Positions 24,943 through 34,057 of a stretch of DNA of 64,000 bases are shown here, piece by piece (the stretch's first letter is position 1; each line of letters starts with the position of its first letter). Origin of the DNA: Salicibibacter cibarius (GTDB lineage: Bacteria; Bacillota; Bacilli; Bacillales; Marinococcaceae); the NCBI RefSeq assembly GCF_016495725.1, contig NZ_CP054705.1, positions 620,001 through 684,000 of the forward strand, in the 5' to 3' direction. The position numbers and the translations under genes were made by a program. Below the pieces are notes generated by a model. That model was not told the DNA's origin. It saw only the letters and a program-made list of their open reading frames with translations, and ran no database searches.

Positions 24943-26892
24943 GTGTTATCGAAAATGAGGATGACATTAAATGGTTGGTTTACAGAGGGATATAAGCGTG
25001 AATTAATAGGACAAAAATATAGGCTGATCACATTAATAGCTTTCTTATTGTCAGTATATCAAATTTGGTCGGTTATTTTTAGTACATTGCATCCAATGAA
25101 TCAAATGTCTCTCCATCTTTCATTTATACTAATGTTAACCTACCTGATATATGGATATTCAAAAAAGACAGTATTAAGAAATGGCCCTACTGTTATGGAC
25201 TATATTTTTGTTTGTCTAGCATTCGCATCTGGGCTATATTATGCTATTCATGCTGAGAGAATAGTAAACAGAGTCTCCATTATGGACCCATTAACAAATT
25301 CAGATATCTTTTTTGGTTTAATTTTAGTAATCTTGAGTATAGAGGCTGTTCGTAGAACAATTGGTTTCCCTATTGTAGTAGTGGTGCTAGTATTTTTGAG
25401 CTATTTATTATGGGGTCACCAGTTCACAGGTATTCTCTATCATAGGGAGTTCCCTCCTATTGAAATTTTGGAAGAATTGGCGTTTAGTTTTAATGGGCTT
25501 TGGGGGAATCCTATGGCAGTAGCGGCTACATTCGTATTTATGTTTTTGCTATTTGGTGCTTTTTTACAAAAATCAGGGGCTGGAAATTTTTTCTTCGATA
25601 TTTCATCAGCAATAGCAGGTAGAACTAGAGGTGGTGCTGCTAAGATAGCAGTTCTAGCGAGTGCATTTTTTGGATCAATTACTGGAAGCCCAGTAGCTAA
25701 TGTGGCTACAACTGGTCCATTTACTATTCCTATGGCTAAACGGATTGGATATCAATCACGATTTGCGGGAGCGGTTGAAGCTGCTGCTTCTACTGGAGGA
25801 AGCTTCTTACCCCCTATTATGGGATCAGCCGCTTTTTTAATGGTGGCAGTTACACAAATGTCTTACACTTCAATAATTGTTGCTGCTTTAATACCTGGAA
25901 TTCTTTATTACGTCGCACTGATGGGTATGGTTCATTTTGAAGCATTGCGAAAGAATTTGCCCAAAGCCAGTGATGAATCGATTCCTAAGGTAAAAAAGGT
26001 ATTAAAAGAAGGATGGTACTATTTCATTCCGTTGGTAATCTTAGTTGTTTTTTTAGTAAATGGTTATAGTCCATCTCTAACAGCTTTCTATGGAATATTA
26101 GCAGTTATAGTTGTCAGTTGGTTTCGTAAAAGTACTCGGATGGGACCAAGAAAAATTTATGAAGCAATGGCTGATGGAGCTAAAACTGCAATTCCTGTAA
26201 CAACTGCTTGTGCAGCCGCTGGATTAGTGATTGCAGGGATAATGACCACGGGACTTGGTGGAAAATTAACAAGTATCGTCCTTGGCTTTACCCAAGGTAT
26301 GCTTTTCCCTACACTGTTACTAGTTATGGTGATATGTATTATTTTGGGAATGGGTATGCCAGTGGCAGCAGCTTATGTTTTAACAGCGATGTTAGCTGCA
26401 CCGGCACTTATTGAGTTAGGTGTTCCTACTTTGACTGCTCACCTTTTTATCGTTTATTTTTCCATAATTTCAGCTATTACTCCACCAGTTGCAGTTGCTG
26501 CATTTGCAGCTGCAGGGATTGCTAAGGCAAGCCCCAATATGGTAGGTTTTGGTGCTCTTAGGTTAGCAATTGCTGGATTAGTTGTACCGTTTGTGTTTGT
26601 CTTCGAACCAGCGTTACTAATGGAAGGTTCTCCGGGAGAAATTTTGTTAGCGTCTGTAACGGCAGTAATAGGTATTCTTACAATAGCTGCGGGTTTAATC
26701 GGGTGGCTTATAAAACCTGCGAATATATTAGAAAGGCTTATATTAGTCCCTAGTGGGTTAATGATAATATTTCCTGGCTTCACAACTGATTTCATGGGAA
26801 TACTCTTAATTGCTTTTGTGTATATACTGCAACGTAGTCGTAAAGATATTCCATCTTTAAGAATTACTAAACAAGAGACACCTATAAAATAA
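24943..26892 (+). CDS. TRAP transporter fused permease (DctQM-type, TAXI partner)
   Basis: Protein of 649 residues with many hydrophobic segments; the small and large permease domains are fused as in TAXI-TRAP systems. Motifs include GKRTRGGAAKIAVLASAFFG-like text (here GRTRGGAAKIAVLASAFFG) with GSITGSPVANVATTGPFTIP, SGGSFLPPIMG-type (TGGSFLPPIMG) and SAITPPVAVAAFAAAGIA. The start is taken as GTG 24943 but the ribosome site is weak; ATG 24955 or 24961 are alternatives. It forms an ion-driven importer with the preceding lipoprotein, the third carboxylate-type uptake system in the island. Confidence 0.9.
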   Translation: MLSKMRMTLNGWFTEGYKRELIGQKYRLITLIAFLLSVYQIWSVIFSTLHPMNQMSLHLSFILMLTYLIYGYSKKTVLRNGPTVMDYIFVCLAFASGLYYAIHAERIVNRVSIMDPLTNSDIFFGLILVILSIEAVRRTIGFPIVVVVLVFLSYLLWGHQFTGILYHREFPPIEILEELAFSFNGLWGNPMAVAATFVFMFLLFGAFLQKSGAGNFFFDISSAIAGRTRGGAAKIAVLASAFFGSITGSPVANVATTGPFTIPMAKRIGYQSRFAGAVEAAASTGGSFLPPIMGSAAFLMVAVTQMSYTSIIVAALIPGILYYVALMGMVHFEALRKNLPKASDESIPKVKKVLKEGWYYFIPLVILVVFLVNGYSPSLTAFYGILAVIVVSWFRKSTRMGPRKIYEAMADGAKTAIPVTTACAAAGLVIAGIMTTGLGGKLTSIVLGFTQGMLFPTLLLVMVICIILGMGMPVAAAYVLTAMLAAPALIELGVPTLTAHLFIVYFSIISAITPPVAVAAFAAAGIAKASPNMVGFGALRLAIAGLVVPFVFVFEPALLMEGSPGEILLASVTAVIGILTIAAGLIGWLIKPANILERLILVPSGLMIIFPGFTTDFMGILLIAFVYILQRSRKDIPSLRITKQETPIK

Positions 26893-26926
26893 TAATTAGT
26901 TTTGTACATTAGAGGGAGGTTCCTAT

Positions 26927-29296
26927 ATGAATACTGTAGCGAGCAAAGAAAAATCATTTATTGGAAAATCAATTCAAAGGCGTGAAGATCACAGATTACT
27001 GACGGGTGAGGGTCAATATCTGGATGATATGAAATTTCAAAATTTACATCATGTTGCATTTTTCAGATCTCCTCATGCACATGCAGAAATAAAAGATATA
27101 AATATTGAGTATGCTAACCAGCTAGATGGTGTTAAAGCAATTTTTACCGGTGAAGATTTATATAAAGCCAATGTTGATTGTTTACCACTAATGTCTCAAG
27201 TATATTCAGGTGTCAAAGAACGTGAGAACCCGGAAGTAAAACCTCAATTTCAGAGAGCACTGGCTTATGAACGTGTTCGCCATGTAGGCGAGGCTATAGC
27301 AGCTGTTGTGGCATCTTCTAGAGCTGTAGCTGAGGATGCTCTCGATCTTATTGAAGTCGAGTATGAGAAACTAAACGTTGTTGTGGATCCAAAAAATGCA
27401 TTGGATAAGAGCTCCCCACTGTTATTTGAGGAATGGGGCGACAATTCGGCTGTTTCATATACTGTTCAAGCAGGTAATGTGAATCAAGCGATTAAAAACG
27501 CGGATTATGTTTTAAAAGAATCTTTTAAAGTGAACCGCCAAAGTGGGAATCCTATTGAAACTCGAGGAGTTTTAGTAAATTGGGATTATCGATTAAATTC
27601 ATTGTCCATGTGGAGTTCGACTCAAATGCCCCATCGTTTGCAAAAGTTTATTTCTGATTGTCTTCATCTTCCGGAGAATCAAATACATGTAATCGTTCCT
27701 GATGTAGGTGGCGGTTTTGGACCTAAGGCATTAATCTATCCTGAAGAAATTGCTATGGCCTACATGGCTCAAACACTAAAAATTCCCATGAAGTGGGTTG
27801 AGGATCGCCTTGAACATATGATGAGTACTGCTCATTCTCGTGATCAATTGCATGAAATTGAAGTAGGAGTAGGAAGGGACGGTATGATCTTAGGTTTACG
27901 AGATAAATTTTTGTTAGATACCGGGGCCTATAATTTATATGGGATTAACACATCCTACAATACTGCCTCACATTTACCGGGACCATATCGTATACCGAGC
28001 TATGAGTGCGAAGCCAAAGTTGTAGCAACAAATAAAGTTCCGTGTTCGCAATATCGTGGTGCTGGCCGCCCTGAAGCAGTTTATATTATGGATCGTGTTA
28101 TAGATCTAATTGCCCGAGAATTAAACGAGGATCCAGCAGAAATACGTTATAAAAATTTAATTCATGCCGAGGAAATGCCATATGACACTGGTCGATTATA
28201 TAAAGATGGTCAACCAATGATTTATGACACCGGTGATTATCAAGACTGTTTTAGAAAAGCCTTAGAGGAGATTAAATATTCTGAGTATAAAAAGTTACAA
28301 CCGGAATATTGGCATCAAGGTAGATATATTGGTCTCGGTCTTTCAAGTTATATAGAAGGGACAGGACAAGGGCCACATGAAGGTTGTCAAATTATAATTG
28401 ATTCATATGGAGATATTGTTTGTATGTTAAGTACTGCCTCTCAAGGGCAGGGGCATGAGACAACATGGGCACAGATTTGTGCTGACCATTTAGGTGTAAA
28501 TATGGATCAAGTTCGTGTTATTAGTGGTGATACAAATATAGTGCAATATGGAAGTGGAACTTACGGGTCACGCAGTGCAGTGGTAGGGGGAAGCGCTATT
28601 AGTTTGGCAGCAAAACGAGTATCTGATAAAGCCAAAAAAATGGCATCACACTTGTTAAAAGTGAGTGAGCAAGATTTAGAGATTGAAAATGGCCGTGTTT
28701 TTGTGGGGGAAATACCTGACCGTGGTTATTCTTATGGTGAATTAGCGCAATGGTTACAACCAAATAAAATCCCTTATGGCATGGATATTGAACCGGGCTT
28801 AAAGGCTGAGGAATACTTTCTCCCCGAAACTACTACGTATTCCAATGGTGTTCATGCTGCTATTGTTGAAGTAGATATTGAAACTGGATTTTTTGACATT
28901 TTGAATTATGTGGTAGTTCATGATGCCGGAAAGATAATTAATCCTGTTATCGCTGATGGTCAAACCCTTGGGGGAGTAGCACAGGGCATCGGAGGTACTA
29001 TCTATGAAGAAATCGTATATGATGAAAAAGGTCAGCTATTAACAGGGACCTATATGGATTATTTACTGCCTACAGCCAGTGAGATCCCCAATATAAGTTC
29101 AACTCATATGGAATCACCAAGCCCAAGAAACCCATTAGGAGTAAAAGGTTTAGGTGAAAGTGGAGCAATCAGCCCTCCTGCCTGTTTATCTAATGCTGTA
29201 GAAGATGCATTACAACCATTTCAAATAAAACTTAATAAATTACCCTTATCTCCCCAATATATTTGGGAAATGATTCATCAACGTGAGAAAAATTAA
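26927..29296 (+). CDS. Second molybdenum hydroxylase large subunit (CoxL-like paralogue)
   Basis: Protein of 789 residues, start ATG 26927 after AGAGGGAGG. It aligns along its length with the 2366-4717 product: IQRREDHRLLTGEGQYLDD at the N-terminus, VPDVGGGFGPKALIYPEEIA, active-site loop QYRGAGR (375-381, where the first copy has AYRGAGR) and the catalytic glutamate E744 in GLGESG. No FAD or 2Fe-2S subunit gene is adjacent, and it ends the island. It therefore probably borrows the small subunits from the first cluster, or depends on subunits encoded elsewhere. A different, related substrate is likely. Confidence 0.9.
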   Translation: MNTVASKEKSFIGKSIQRREDHRLLTGEGQYLDDMKFQNLHHVAFFRSPHAHAEIKDINIEYANQLDGVKAIFTGEDLYKANVDCLPLMSQVYSGVKERENPEVKPQFQRALAYERVRHVGEAIAAVVASSRAVAEDALDLIEVEYEKLNVVVDPKNALDKSSPLLFEEWGDNSAVSYTVQAGNVNQAIKNADYVLKESFKVNRQSGNPIETRGVLVNWDYRLNSLSMWSSTQMPHRLQKFISDCLHLPENQIHVIVPDVGGGFGPKALIYPEEIAMAYMAQTLKIPMKWVEDRLEHMMSTAHSRDQLHEIEVGVGRDGMILGLRDKFLLDTGAYNLYGINTSYNTASHLPGPYRIPSYECEAKVVATNKVPCSQYRGAGRPEAVYIMDRVIDLIARELNEDPAEIRYKNLIHAEEMPYDTGRLYKDGQPMIYDTGDYQDCFRKALEEIKYSEYKKLQPEYWHQGRYIGLGLSSYIEGTGQGPHEGCQIIIDSYGDIVCMLSTASQGQGHETTWAQICADHLGVNMDQVRVISGDTNIVQYGSGTYGSRSAVVGGSAISLAAKRVSDKAKKMASHLLKVSEQDLEIENGRVFVGEIPDRGYSYGELAQWLQPNKIPYGMDIEPGLKAEEYFLPETTTYSNGVHAAIVEVDIETGFFDILNYVVVHDAGKIINPVIADGQTLGGVAQGIGGTIYEEIVYDEKGQLLTGTYMDYLLPTASEIPNISSTHMESPSPRNPLGVKGLGESGAISPPACLSNAVEDALQPFQIKLNKLPLSPQYIWEMIHQREKN

Positions 29297-29355
29297 AGTC
29301 GAGGCCCGTTGCATATTCTAGGATTTTGTTTTAAAGGGACAAATTTAAATCTATA

Positions 29356-29407
29356 AAATCAACCAAATGAAGGGGTATTATAATTTATCCCTTCATTTGG
29401 TTGATTT
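29356..29407. terminator. Strong hairpin after the catabolic island
   Basis: A perfect 19-base inverted repeat (AAATCAACCAAATGAAGGG at 29356-29374, complement at 29389-29407) with a 14-base loop lies 60 bases after the large-subunit stop. There is no proper T-tract on either side, so it may act as a terminator or RNA stabiliser. It also marks the change from the AT-rich island to the GC-richer part of the window. Confidence 0.6.
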
Positions 29408-29520
29408 GAACTAATACTATTCGTATTTCCAAAACTTGATCTCTGATATTAGAACCTCAATGGTGCGTATGGTAAAATAAAAAGTATATTATTAGCTGTA
29501 TGGAAGGAAGGAGGCCTCCG

Positions 29521-30534
29521 ATGACTGAAGATATTCATGACCAATTGTCGCGTCCCCTTCAGGATTTACGGATATCGATCATGGATAAGTGTAACTTTCG
29601 TTGTACGTATTGCATGCCGAAAGAGCTTTTTGGCGATGACCATGTATTTTTGCCGAAAGAAGCCCTTCTTTCTTTTGAAGAAATTACCCGGGCAGCGGAA
29701 CAATTTGCAGCCCTCGGGGTGAAAAAAATACGGTTAACGGGTGGGGAACCGCTCCTTCGAAAAGAGGTTCCGAAGCTGGTTTCTTTCCTAACCGATGTCG
29801 ATGGCATTGAGGATATTGCGCTGACGACGAACGCGGTCATGCTGCCGAAACAGGCGAAGCCTTTATATGAAGCCGGGCTTGAACGCGTGAATGTGAGCTT
29901 GGATGCCCTTGATACCGACGTATTCCAAGAGATGAGCGGGCGTAAAACGAGTCCGAATGCCGTTTTGCGCGGGATAGATGCTGCCATCGACGCCGGTCTC
30001 GGGGTGAAAGTCAATATGGTTGTCCGTAAAGGGGTCAATGACGAGGAAGTGATCCCGATGGCGCGTTACTGTAAAGAGAAAGGGCTGACGCTTCGTTTTA
30101 TCGAATTTATGGATGTCGGCCAGACGAACGGCTGGGATTTTTCCCAAGTCGTTTCGAAAAAAGAACTCCATGAACGCGTATCGCAAATTGCGCCGCTTGA
30201 AGCCCTGGAACGCAATTATTTCGGTGAAGTGGCCTCCCGTTATAAATACCGGGATTCCAATGTGGAAGTTGGGTTTATTTCTTCGGTGACTGAAACGTTT
30301 TGCGGTTCGTGTACCCGGGCGCGTCTATCTGCTGATGGCAAGTTGTTCACTTGTTTATTTTCAGAAAAGGGTTCGGATTTACGCATGATTATGCGAGATG
30401 GGGCGACAGATGAAGAGATTCGTGATTGGATACGCGCGGTTTGGGAAAAACGGGAGGATCGTTATTCGGAATTGCGGACGGAAGAATCGGCGCGGAATCG
30501 CAAGAAAATCGAGATGTCTTATATAGGTGGATGA
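29521..30534 (+). CDS. moaA: GTP 3',8-cyclase MoaA
   Basis: Protein of 337 residues. ATG 29521 follows AAGGAGG at 29508-29514; the upstream ATG at 29500 lies before that site. The radical-SAM cluster motif is C24-x3-C28-x2-C31 (CNFRCTYC), with the SAM-binding LTGGEPLLR, and the second 4Fe-4S site is [11 protein letters not shown] followed by TCLF. MoaA makes the first committed intermediate of molybdenum cofactor synthesis from GTP. It is the first gene of the cofactor operon; MoaC, its partner in the step, is not in the window. Confidence 0.96.
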   Translation: MTEDIHDQLSRPLQDLRISIMDKCNFRCTYCMPKELFGDDHVFLPKEALLSFEEITRAAEQFAALGVKKIRLTGGEPLLRKEVPKLVSFLTDVDGIEDIALTTNAVMLPKQAKPLYEAGLERVNVSLDALDTDVFQEMSGRKTSPNAVLRGIDAAIDAGLGVKVNMVVRKGVNDEEVIPMARYCKEKGLTLRFIEFMDVGQTNGWDFSQVVSKKELHERVSQIAPLEALERNYFGEVASRYKYRDSNVEVGFISSVTETFCGSCTRARLSADGKLFTCLFSEKGSDLRMIMRDGATDEEIRDWIRAVWEKREDRYSELRTEESARNRKKIEMSYIGG

Positions 30535-30538
30535 GCAT

Positions 30539-31552
30539 ATGGATCGTTATTCCAGACAAACATTGTTCAAGCCGATGGGGATAGAAGGGCAACGCAGACT
30601 GGCAAACGGCCATGTGCTGATCGTCGGGGCTGGGGCGTTGGGGAGCGCCAACGCTGAGATGTTGACGAGGGCAGGCATTGGGAAGCTCACATTGATTGAT
30701 CGGGATTACGTGGAATATAGCAACTTGCATCGCCAGCAATTGTATACGGAAGCCGATGCCGTGGAGCAGTTGCCGAAAGCGGTTGCAGCAAAAACTCATC
30801 TGCAAGCCATTAACGGGGATACGGACGTACAGGCGCATATTATGGACGCGAGCGCGTCCAATCTTGAACCATTGCTTGAAACGGTCGACCTCATGATCGA
30901 TGGAACAGATAATTTTGACATTCGTTTCATTATGAACGATTTAGCGGCGAAAAATGAGATTCCGTGGCTGTTCGGGGCATTTGCCGGCAGTTACGGAATG
31001 GCGTATATGGTGAGGCCTTGGGACGGGCCGTGCCTAAACTGTTTATTGGCGTCGATTCCCTCTTCGGTCATGACTTGTGAAAGTGACGGGGTTATCGCGC
31101 CTGTCGTCCAACAAACGGCGCTTTTGCAGCTTGTGGAAGCGATGAAGTGGTTGACGGGCAACCGCGCATCGGTGGAGGAGCGCCTTGTTTTTTACGATGT
31201 GTGGCGGGGCGAGCAGCAACGGATGGGTGTGAGCCGTGTGAAGAGCGACGCGTGTCCAACGTGTGGGGAAGCTCCCGTGTACCCGTATTTGTCGACAGCC
31301 GAAGATGCCAAAACCGCGGTGCTTTGTGGGCGTGACACCGTACAAATCCGTCCGGAGCAAAAACGGAGTTTTGATTTGACGAACTTGGAAACGAAGTTGA
31401 AAGCGTATGGGACAACAAAACGGAATCCGTATTTGTTGTCCTGTGTGATGGGCGAGCATCGCCTCGCTGTGTTTCAGGACGGGCGTGTCCTTGTGCATGG
31501 GACAAAAAATATTGATCATGCGCGGGAATTGTATGAAACATATGTCTTGTGA
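30539..31552 (+). CDS. moeB: MoeB/ThiF-family adenylyltransferase
   Basis: Protein of 337 residues. ATG 30539 is chosen because AGGTGG lies 8 bases upstream; the GTG at 30527 overlaps that site. The nucleotide motif GAGALGS is at 30-36, the E1-like DRDYVEYSNLHRQQLY follows, and the zinc pairs are CLNC and CPTC. These enzymes adenylate the C-terminal Gly-Gly of MoaD or ThiS so that it can receive sulfur. The moa context (moaD is downstream) supports MoeB. A C-terminal extension of about 75 residues follows the zinc site and may replace a rhodanese-type domain. Confidence 0.88.
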   Translation: MDRYSRQTLFKPMGIEGQRRLANGHVLIVGAGALGSANAEMLTRAGIGKLTLIDRDYVEYSNLHRQQLYTEADAVEQLPKAVAAKTHLQAINGDTDVQAHIMDASASNLEPLLETVDLMIDGTDNFDIRFIMNDLAAKNEIPWLFGAFAGSYGMAYMVRPWDGPCLNCLLASIPSSVMTCESDGVIAPVVQQTALLQLVEAMKWLTGNRASVEERLVFYDVWRGEQQRMGVSRVKSDACPTCGEAPVYPYLSTAEDAKTAVLCGRDTVQIRPEQKRSFDLTNLETKLKAYGTTKRNPYLLSCVMGEHRLAVFQDGRVLVHGTKNIDHARELYETYVL

Positions 31553-31572
31553 AGGAAGGGGTTTGTGCGGCG

Positions 31573-32859
31573 ATGGTAGAAAAGCGAAAGCCGATGCCGG
31601 TGGCAGAAGCGGTACAAGCCGTCATGAATGTCGGCGGCAATGAAGCGAAGAAAGAAACGATCCCCCTCGCGAACAGCTACAGGCGTATACTAGCCGAAGA
31701 CCTCGTGGCCGACCATGATGTGCCGTCGTTTGATCGCTCGCCGTATGACGGTTTTGCCATCCGTGCCGCAGATAGCGCGGGGGCGAACAGAAATCGCCCT
31801 ATTTATTTCCGAGTTGCCGGGGAAATCGGTGCGGGGGAGGTATTCCCTCGTGAAGTACAAGAAGGGGAAGCCGTGCGTATCATGACAGGCGCACAAATAC
31901 CTGACGGTTGTGACGCGGTCGTGATGCTGGAGCTCATTGACGAAAATAGTGAAGAGATCATCGCCATCAAGCGTGCGTTTTCCCCCGGCGACAATATTTC
32001 TTTTCAAGGGGAAGATACCGAAAAGGGAGCCCGGCTTGTTCCCAAAGGGACATCGATCGATCCCGGCGTTATCGCTTTGCTTGCCACGTTTGGGTACGCG
32101 GAGGTGCCTGTGGCAATTCGTCCGCGCGTAGGTATTATCGCGACGGGGAGCGAGCTGCTGGAGGTTCATGAACCGTTGGAACCGGGAAAAATCCGTAATA
32201 GCAACGCGTATATGATGGCAGCCCAAGTCGAGCGGGCAGGCGGGGAACCGGTGCTTTTAGGGAAATTGCCGGATGATTTGGATGCCTGCATTGAAGCGGT
32301 TTCGCGCGCTTTGCAAGATGTGGACATGTTGATTACAACCGGCGGCGCTTCGGTCGGGGATTATGATTATGTTCCCGACATTATTGAACACCTAGGCGGA
32401 CATCCTTTGTTTAATAAAGTGGCGATGCGTCCGGGAAGCGTTACGACGGTCGCTGACATAGACAAAAAATTGTTCTTTGGGCTATCCGGAAATCCAAGTG
32501 CTTGCTTTGTTGGCTTTGAACTATTTGTTCGCCCAGTTCTGCGCCGGTCTCTTTTTTCCGAGAAACCGCATTTAAAAAGGACGAAAGCAACGCTCGGCAA
32601 AGATTATCCAAAACCGAATCCATTCACCCGCTTCGTGCGGGCAACGTTGGAAGAGGATGACGGACGTTTTGTGGCGAAGCCCGGCGGTCTCGATAAATCG
32701 GGATCCGTGACTTCTATCGCCGGGGCCGATGTTTTGATTGCGCTTCCGGGTGGCAGCCGCGGGTATGAGGCGGGAATGGATGTGGATATTTTCTTGCTGG
32801 AGGATCATAAAGGAAGCGAATGGCCATGGGACAGCAGTGTCGCGTCTTACAAGTCGTAG
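31573..32859 (+). CDS. moeA: Molybdopterin molybdenumtransferase MoeA
   Basis: Protein of 428 residues. ATG 31573 follows AAGGAAGGGG; the GTG at 31549 overlaps the moeB stop and is a weaker choice. Motifs include SFDRSPYDGFAIRAAD near the N-terminus, VPSFDRS, EGEAVRIMTGAQIPDGCDAV, the MoCF-domain GTIATGSEL-type IIATGSELLE and TTGGASVGDYD, and LPGGSRGYEAGMD near the end. MoeA inserts molybdate into adenylated molybdopterin. No MogA-type adenylyltransferase gene is seen in this window. Confidence 0.95.
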   Translation: MVEKRKPMPVAEAVQAVMNVGGNEAKKETIPLANSYRRILAEDLVADHDVPSFDRSPYDGFAIRAADSAGANRNRPIYFRVAGEIGAGEVFPREVQEGEAVRIMTGAQIPDGCDAVVMLELIDENSEEIIAIKRAFSPGDNISFQGEDTEKGARLVPKGTSIDPGVIALLATFGYAEVPVAIRPRVGIIATGSELLEVHEPLEPGKIRNSNAYMMAAQVERAGGEPVLLGKLPDDLDACIEAVSRALQDVDMLITTGGASVGDYDYVPDIIEHLGGHPLFNKVAMRPGSVTTVADIDKKLFFGLSGNPSACFVGFELFVRPVLRRSLFSEKPHLKRTKATLGKDYPKPNPFTRFVRATLEEDDGRFVAKPGGLDKSGSVTSIAGADVLIALPGGSRGYEAGMDVDIFLLEDHKGSEWPWDSSVASYKS

Positions 32860-33355
32860 GTTATAAAAATAGCGGGAAAACGACATTAATGGAAGAATTG
32901 GTGAAAGCATTTTCTGCTCGGGAGATGCACGTGGCGGCCTTGAAACATCACGGTCATGGGGGGGGCCGGCCGCCCCGGAACCTTCAACGGATAGCGAACG
33001 TTTTTCCCGGGCAGGTGCTAGTCTCTCCGCGGTCGAGGGGGATGGTGTTTTACGGTTGTCCGCGGTGCAAAATGGATGGTCATTGGAGCAATTATTGCGT
33101 GTTCAGGTGGGATTTGGACCTGATGTGATTCTTGTGGAAGGCTGGAAACACGCGAATTATCCCAAAGCCGTCTTGCTGCGCGGCCGTGAAGACTGGGGTA
33201 TTTTATCTGAACTTACCAATGTTTGTTGCGTGCTGTATCGGGGAGAAAAACCGCAAACAGAGCTGCCCTCTTTTTCTCTCGATGCGTCATCGCGCGATTA
33301 TATGCATTGGATCGTAAGCAAAGTGGAGGATAGCGATGCATTCAAATTTGTTTAA
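32826..33355 (+). pseudogene. mobB: Molybdopterin-guanine dinucleotide synthesis protein MobB, frameshifted
   Basis: The gene begins MGQQCRVLQVVGYKNSGKTT (P-loop) and runs to ALKHHGHGG. A run of eight G at 32958-32965 then throws it out of frame. In the next frame the protein continues normally (SRAGASLSAVEGDGVLRLSA, then QVGFGPDVILVEGWKHANYP) to a stop at 33353-33355. Six or nine G would restore one 175-residue reading frame. MobB is a GTPase that assists attachment of GMP to the cofactor. The intact sequence on both sides argues for a recent slip, a switchable tract or a sequencing error rather than long decay. Confidence 0.88.
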
Positions 33356-33791
33356 TTTAACGTGGGAATCTATCGACGTACAACAGGTGATTGATAAGGT
33401 CGTTGATCGAAATTGCGGGGCGATTGCAACGTTCATTGGAACCGTACGGGAAATGACCGCGGGTAAAAAAACGCTGCAGTTGGAATACCAAGCCTATGAG
33501 CCGATGGCGGTCAAAACGTTGGCGCAAATCGGTGAAAAGGTGCAAAGGAAATGGCCCGGGACAAAGGTTGCCATTACGCATCGTTTAGGCACGCTCGGCA
33601 TTTCCGATATCGCGGTCGTTATTGCTGTCTCGTCCCCGCACCGAAAACCTGCTTATGAAGCGAATGAATATATCATGGAACGAATCAAAGACATGGTTCC
33701 GATATGGAAAAAAGAATTTTGGGAAGACGGGACCCAATGGATCGGCGATCAACGGGAAACGACGTCCTATGAGAAGGAGGAGAATCGATGA
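33336..33791 (+). CDS. moaE: Molybdopterin synthase large subunit MoaE
   Basis: Protein of 151 residues. ATG 33336 overlaps the end of mobB by 20 bases. MoaE marks are FIGTVREMTAGKKTLQLEYQAY near the N-terminus, THRLGTLGISDIAVVIAVSS and the C-terminal active-site region VPIWKKEFWEDGTQW with the catalytic lysine. With MoaD it adds two sulfurs to cyclic pyranopterin monophosphate to give molybdopterin. The stop overlaps the moaD start by 4 bases (ATGA). Confidence 0.95.
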   Translation: MHSNLFNLTWESIDVQQVIDKVVDRNCGAIATFIGTVREMTAGKKTLQLEYQAYEPMAVKTLAQIGEKVQRKWPGTKVAITHRLGTLGISDIAVVIAVSSPHRKPAYEANEYIMERIKDMVPIWKKEFWEDGTQWIGDQRETTSYEKEENR

Positions 33792-34021
33792 TACAAGTAC
33801 TTCTTTTCGCCCGGGTTCAGGAAGAGGTAGGAGCTGATCGTCTCGAAGCAAATATGGCCGGAAAATCGATCAGGGAACTGAAACGTTGGATGGAAAGCCG
33901 TTATCCGGTGTCCTCGCTTGCGCGTACGATGACCGCCGTGAATGAAGAATTTGCAGGAGACGATGAAGTGATCAACGAGGGAGACACTGTGGCGTTTATT
34001 CCGCCCGTAAGTGGGGGATAA
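33788..34021 (+). CDS. moaD: Molybdopterin synthase sulfur carrier MoaD
   Basis: Protein of 77 residues with the ubiquitin-like beta-grasp pattern and the C-terminal Gly-Gly (ending PPVSGG) that becomes the thiocarboxylate. The FIPPVSGG tail is the standard MoaD end. It is translationally coupled to moaE and closes the moaA-moeB-moeA-mobB-moaE-moaD run. Confidence 0.95.
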   Translation: MIQVLLFARVQEEVGADRLEANMAGKSIRELKRWMESRYPVSSLARTMTAVNEEFAGDDEVINEGDTVAFIPPVSGG

Positions 34022-34057
34022 GAACAGTAAACCATCATAAAATGGGAGACCTGTCAA

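Noticed and set aside
26454-26957. Minus-strand open frame opposite the TRAP permease and start of the second large subunit
   Set aside because: It covers two well-supported genes and reads as low-complexity Ile/Ala/Thr-rich text typical of antisense to a membrane protein.
29559-30038. Minus-strand open frame opposite moaA (159 codons)
   Set aside because: The plus strand encodes a clear MoaA; the antisense frame has no family features.
31092-31640. Long minus-strand open frame opposite the moeB-like gene (182 codons)
   Set aside because: It lies opposite a well-supported gene, has no ribosome site and no recognisable protein pattern. Such shadows are common in the GC-richer part.
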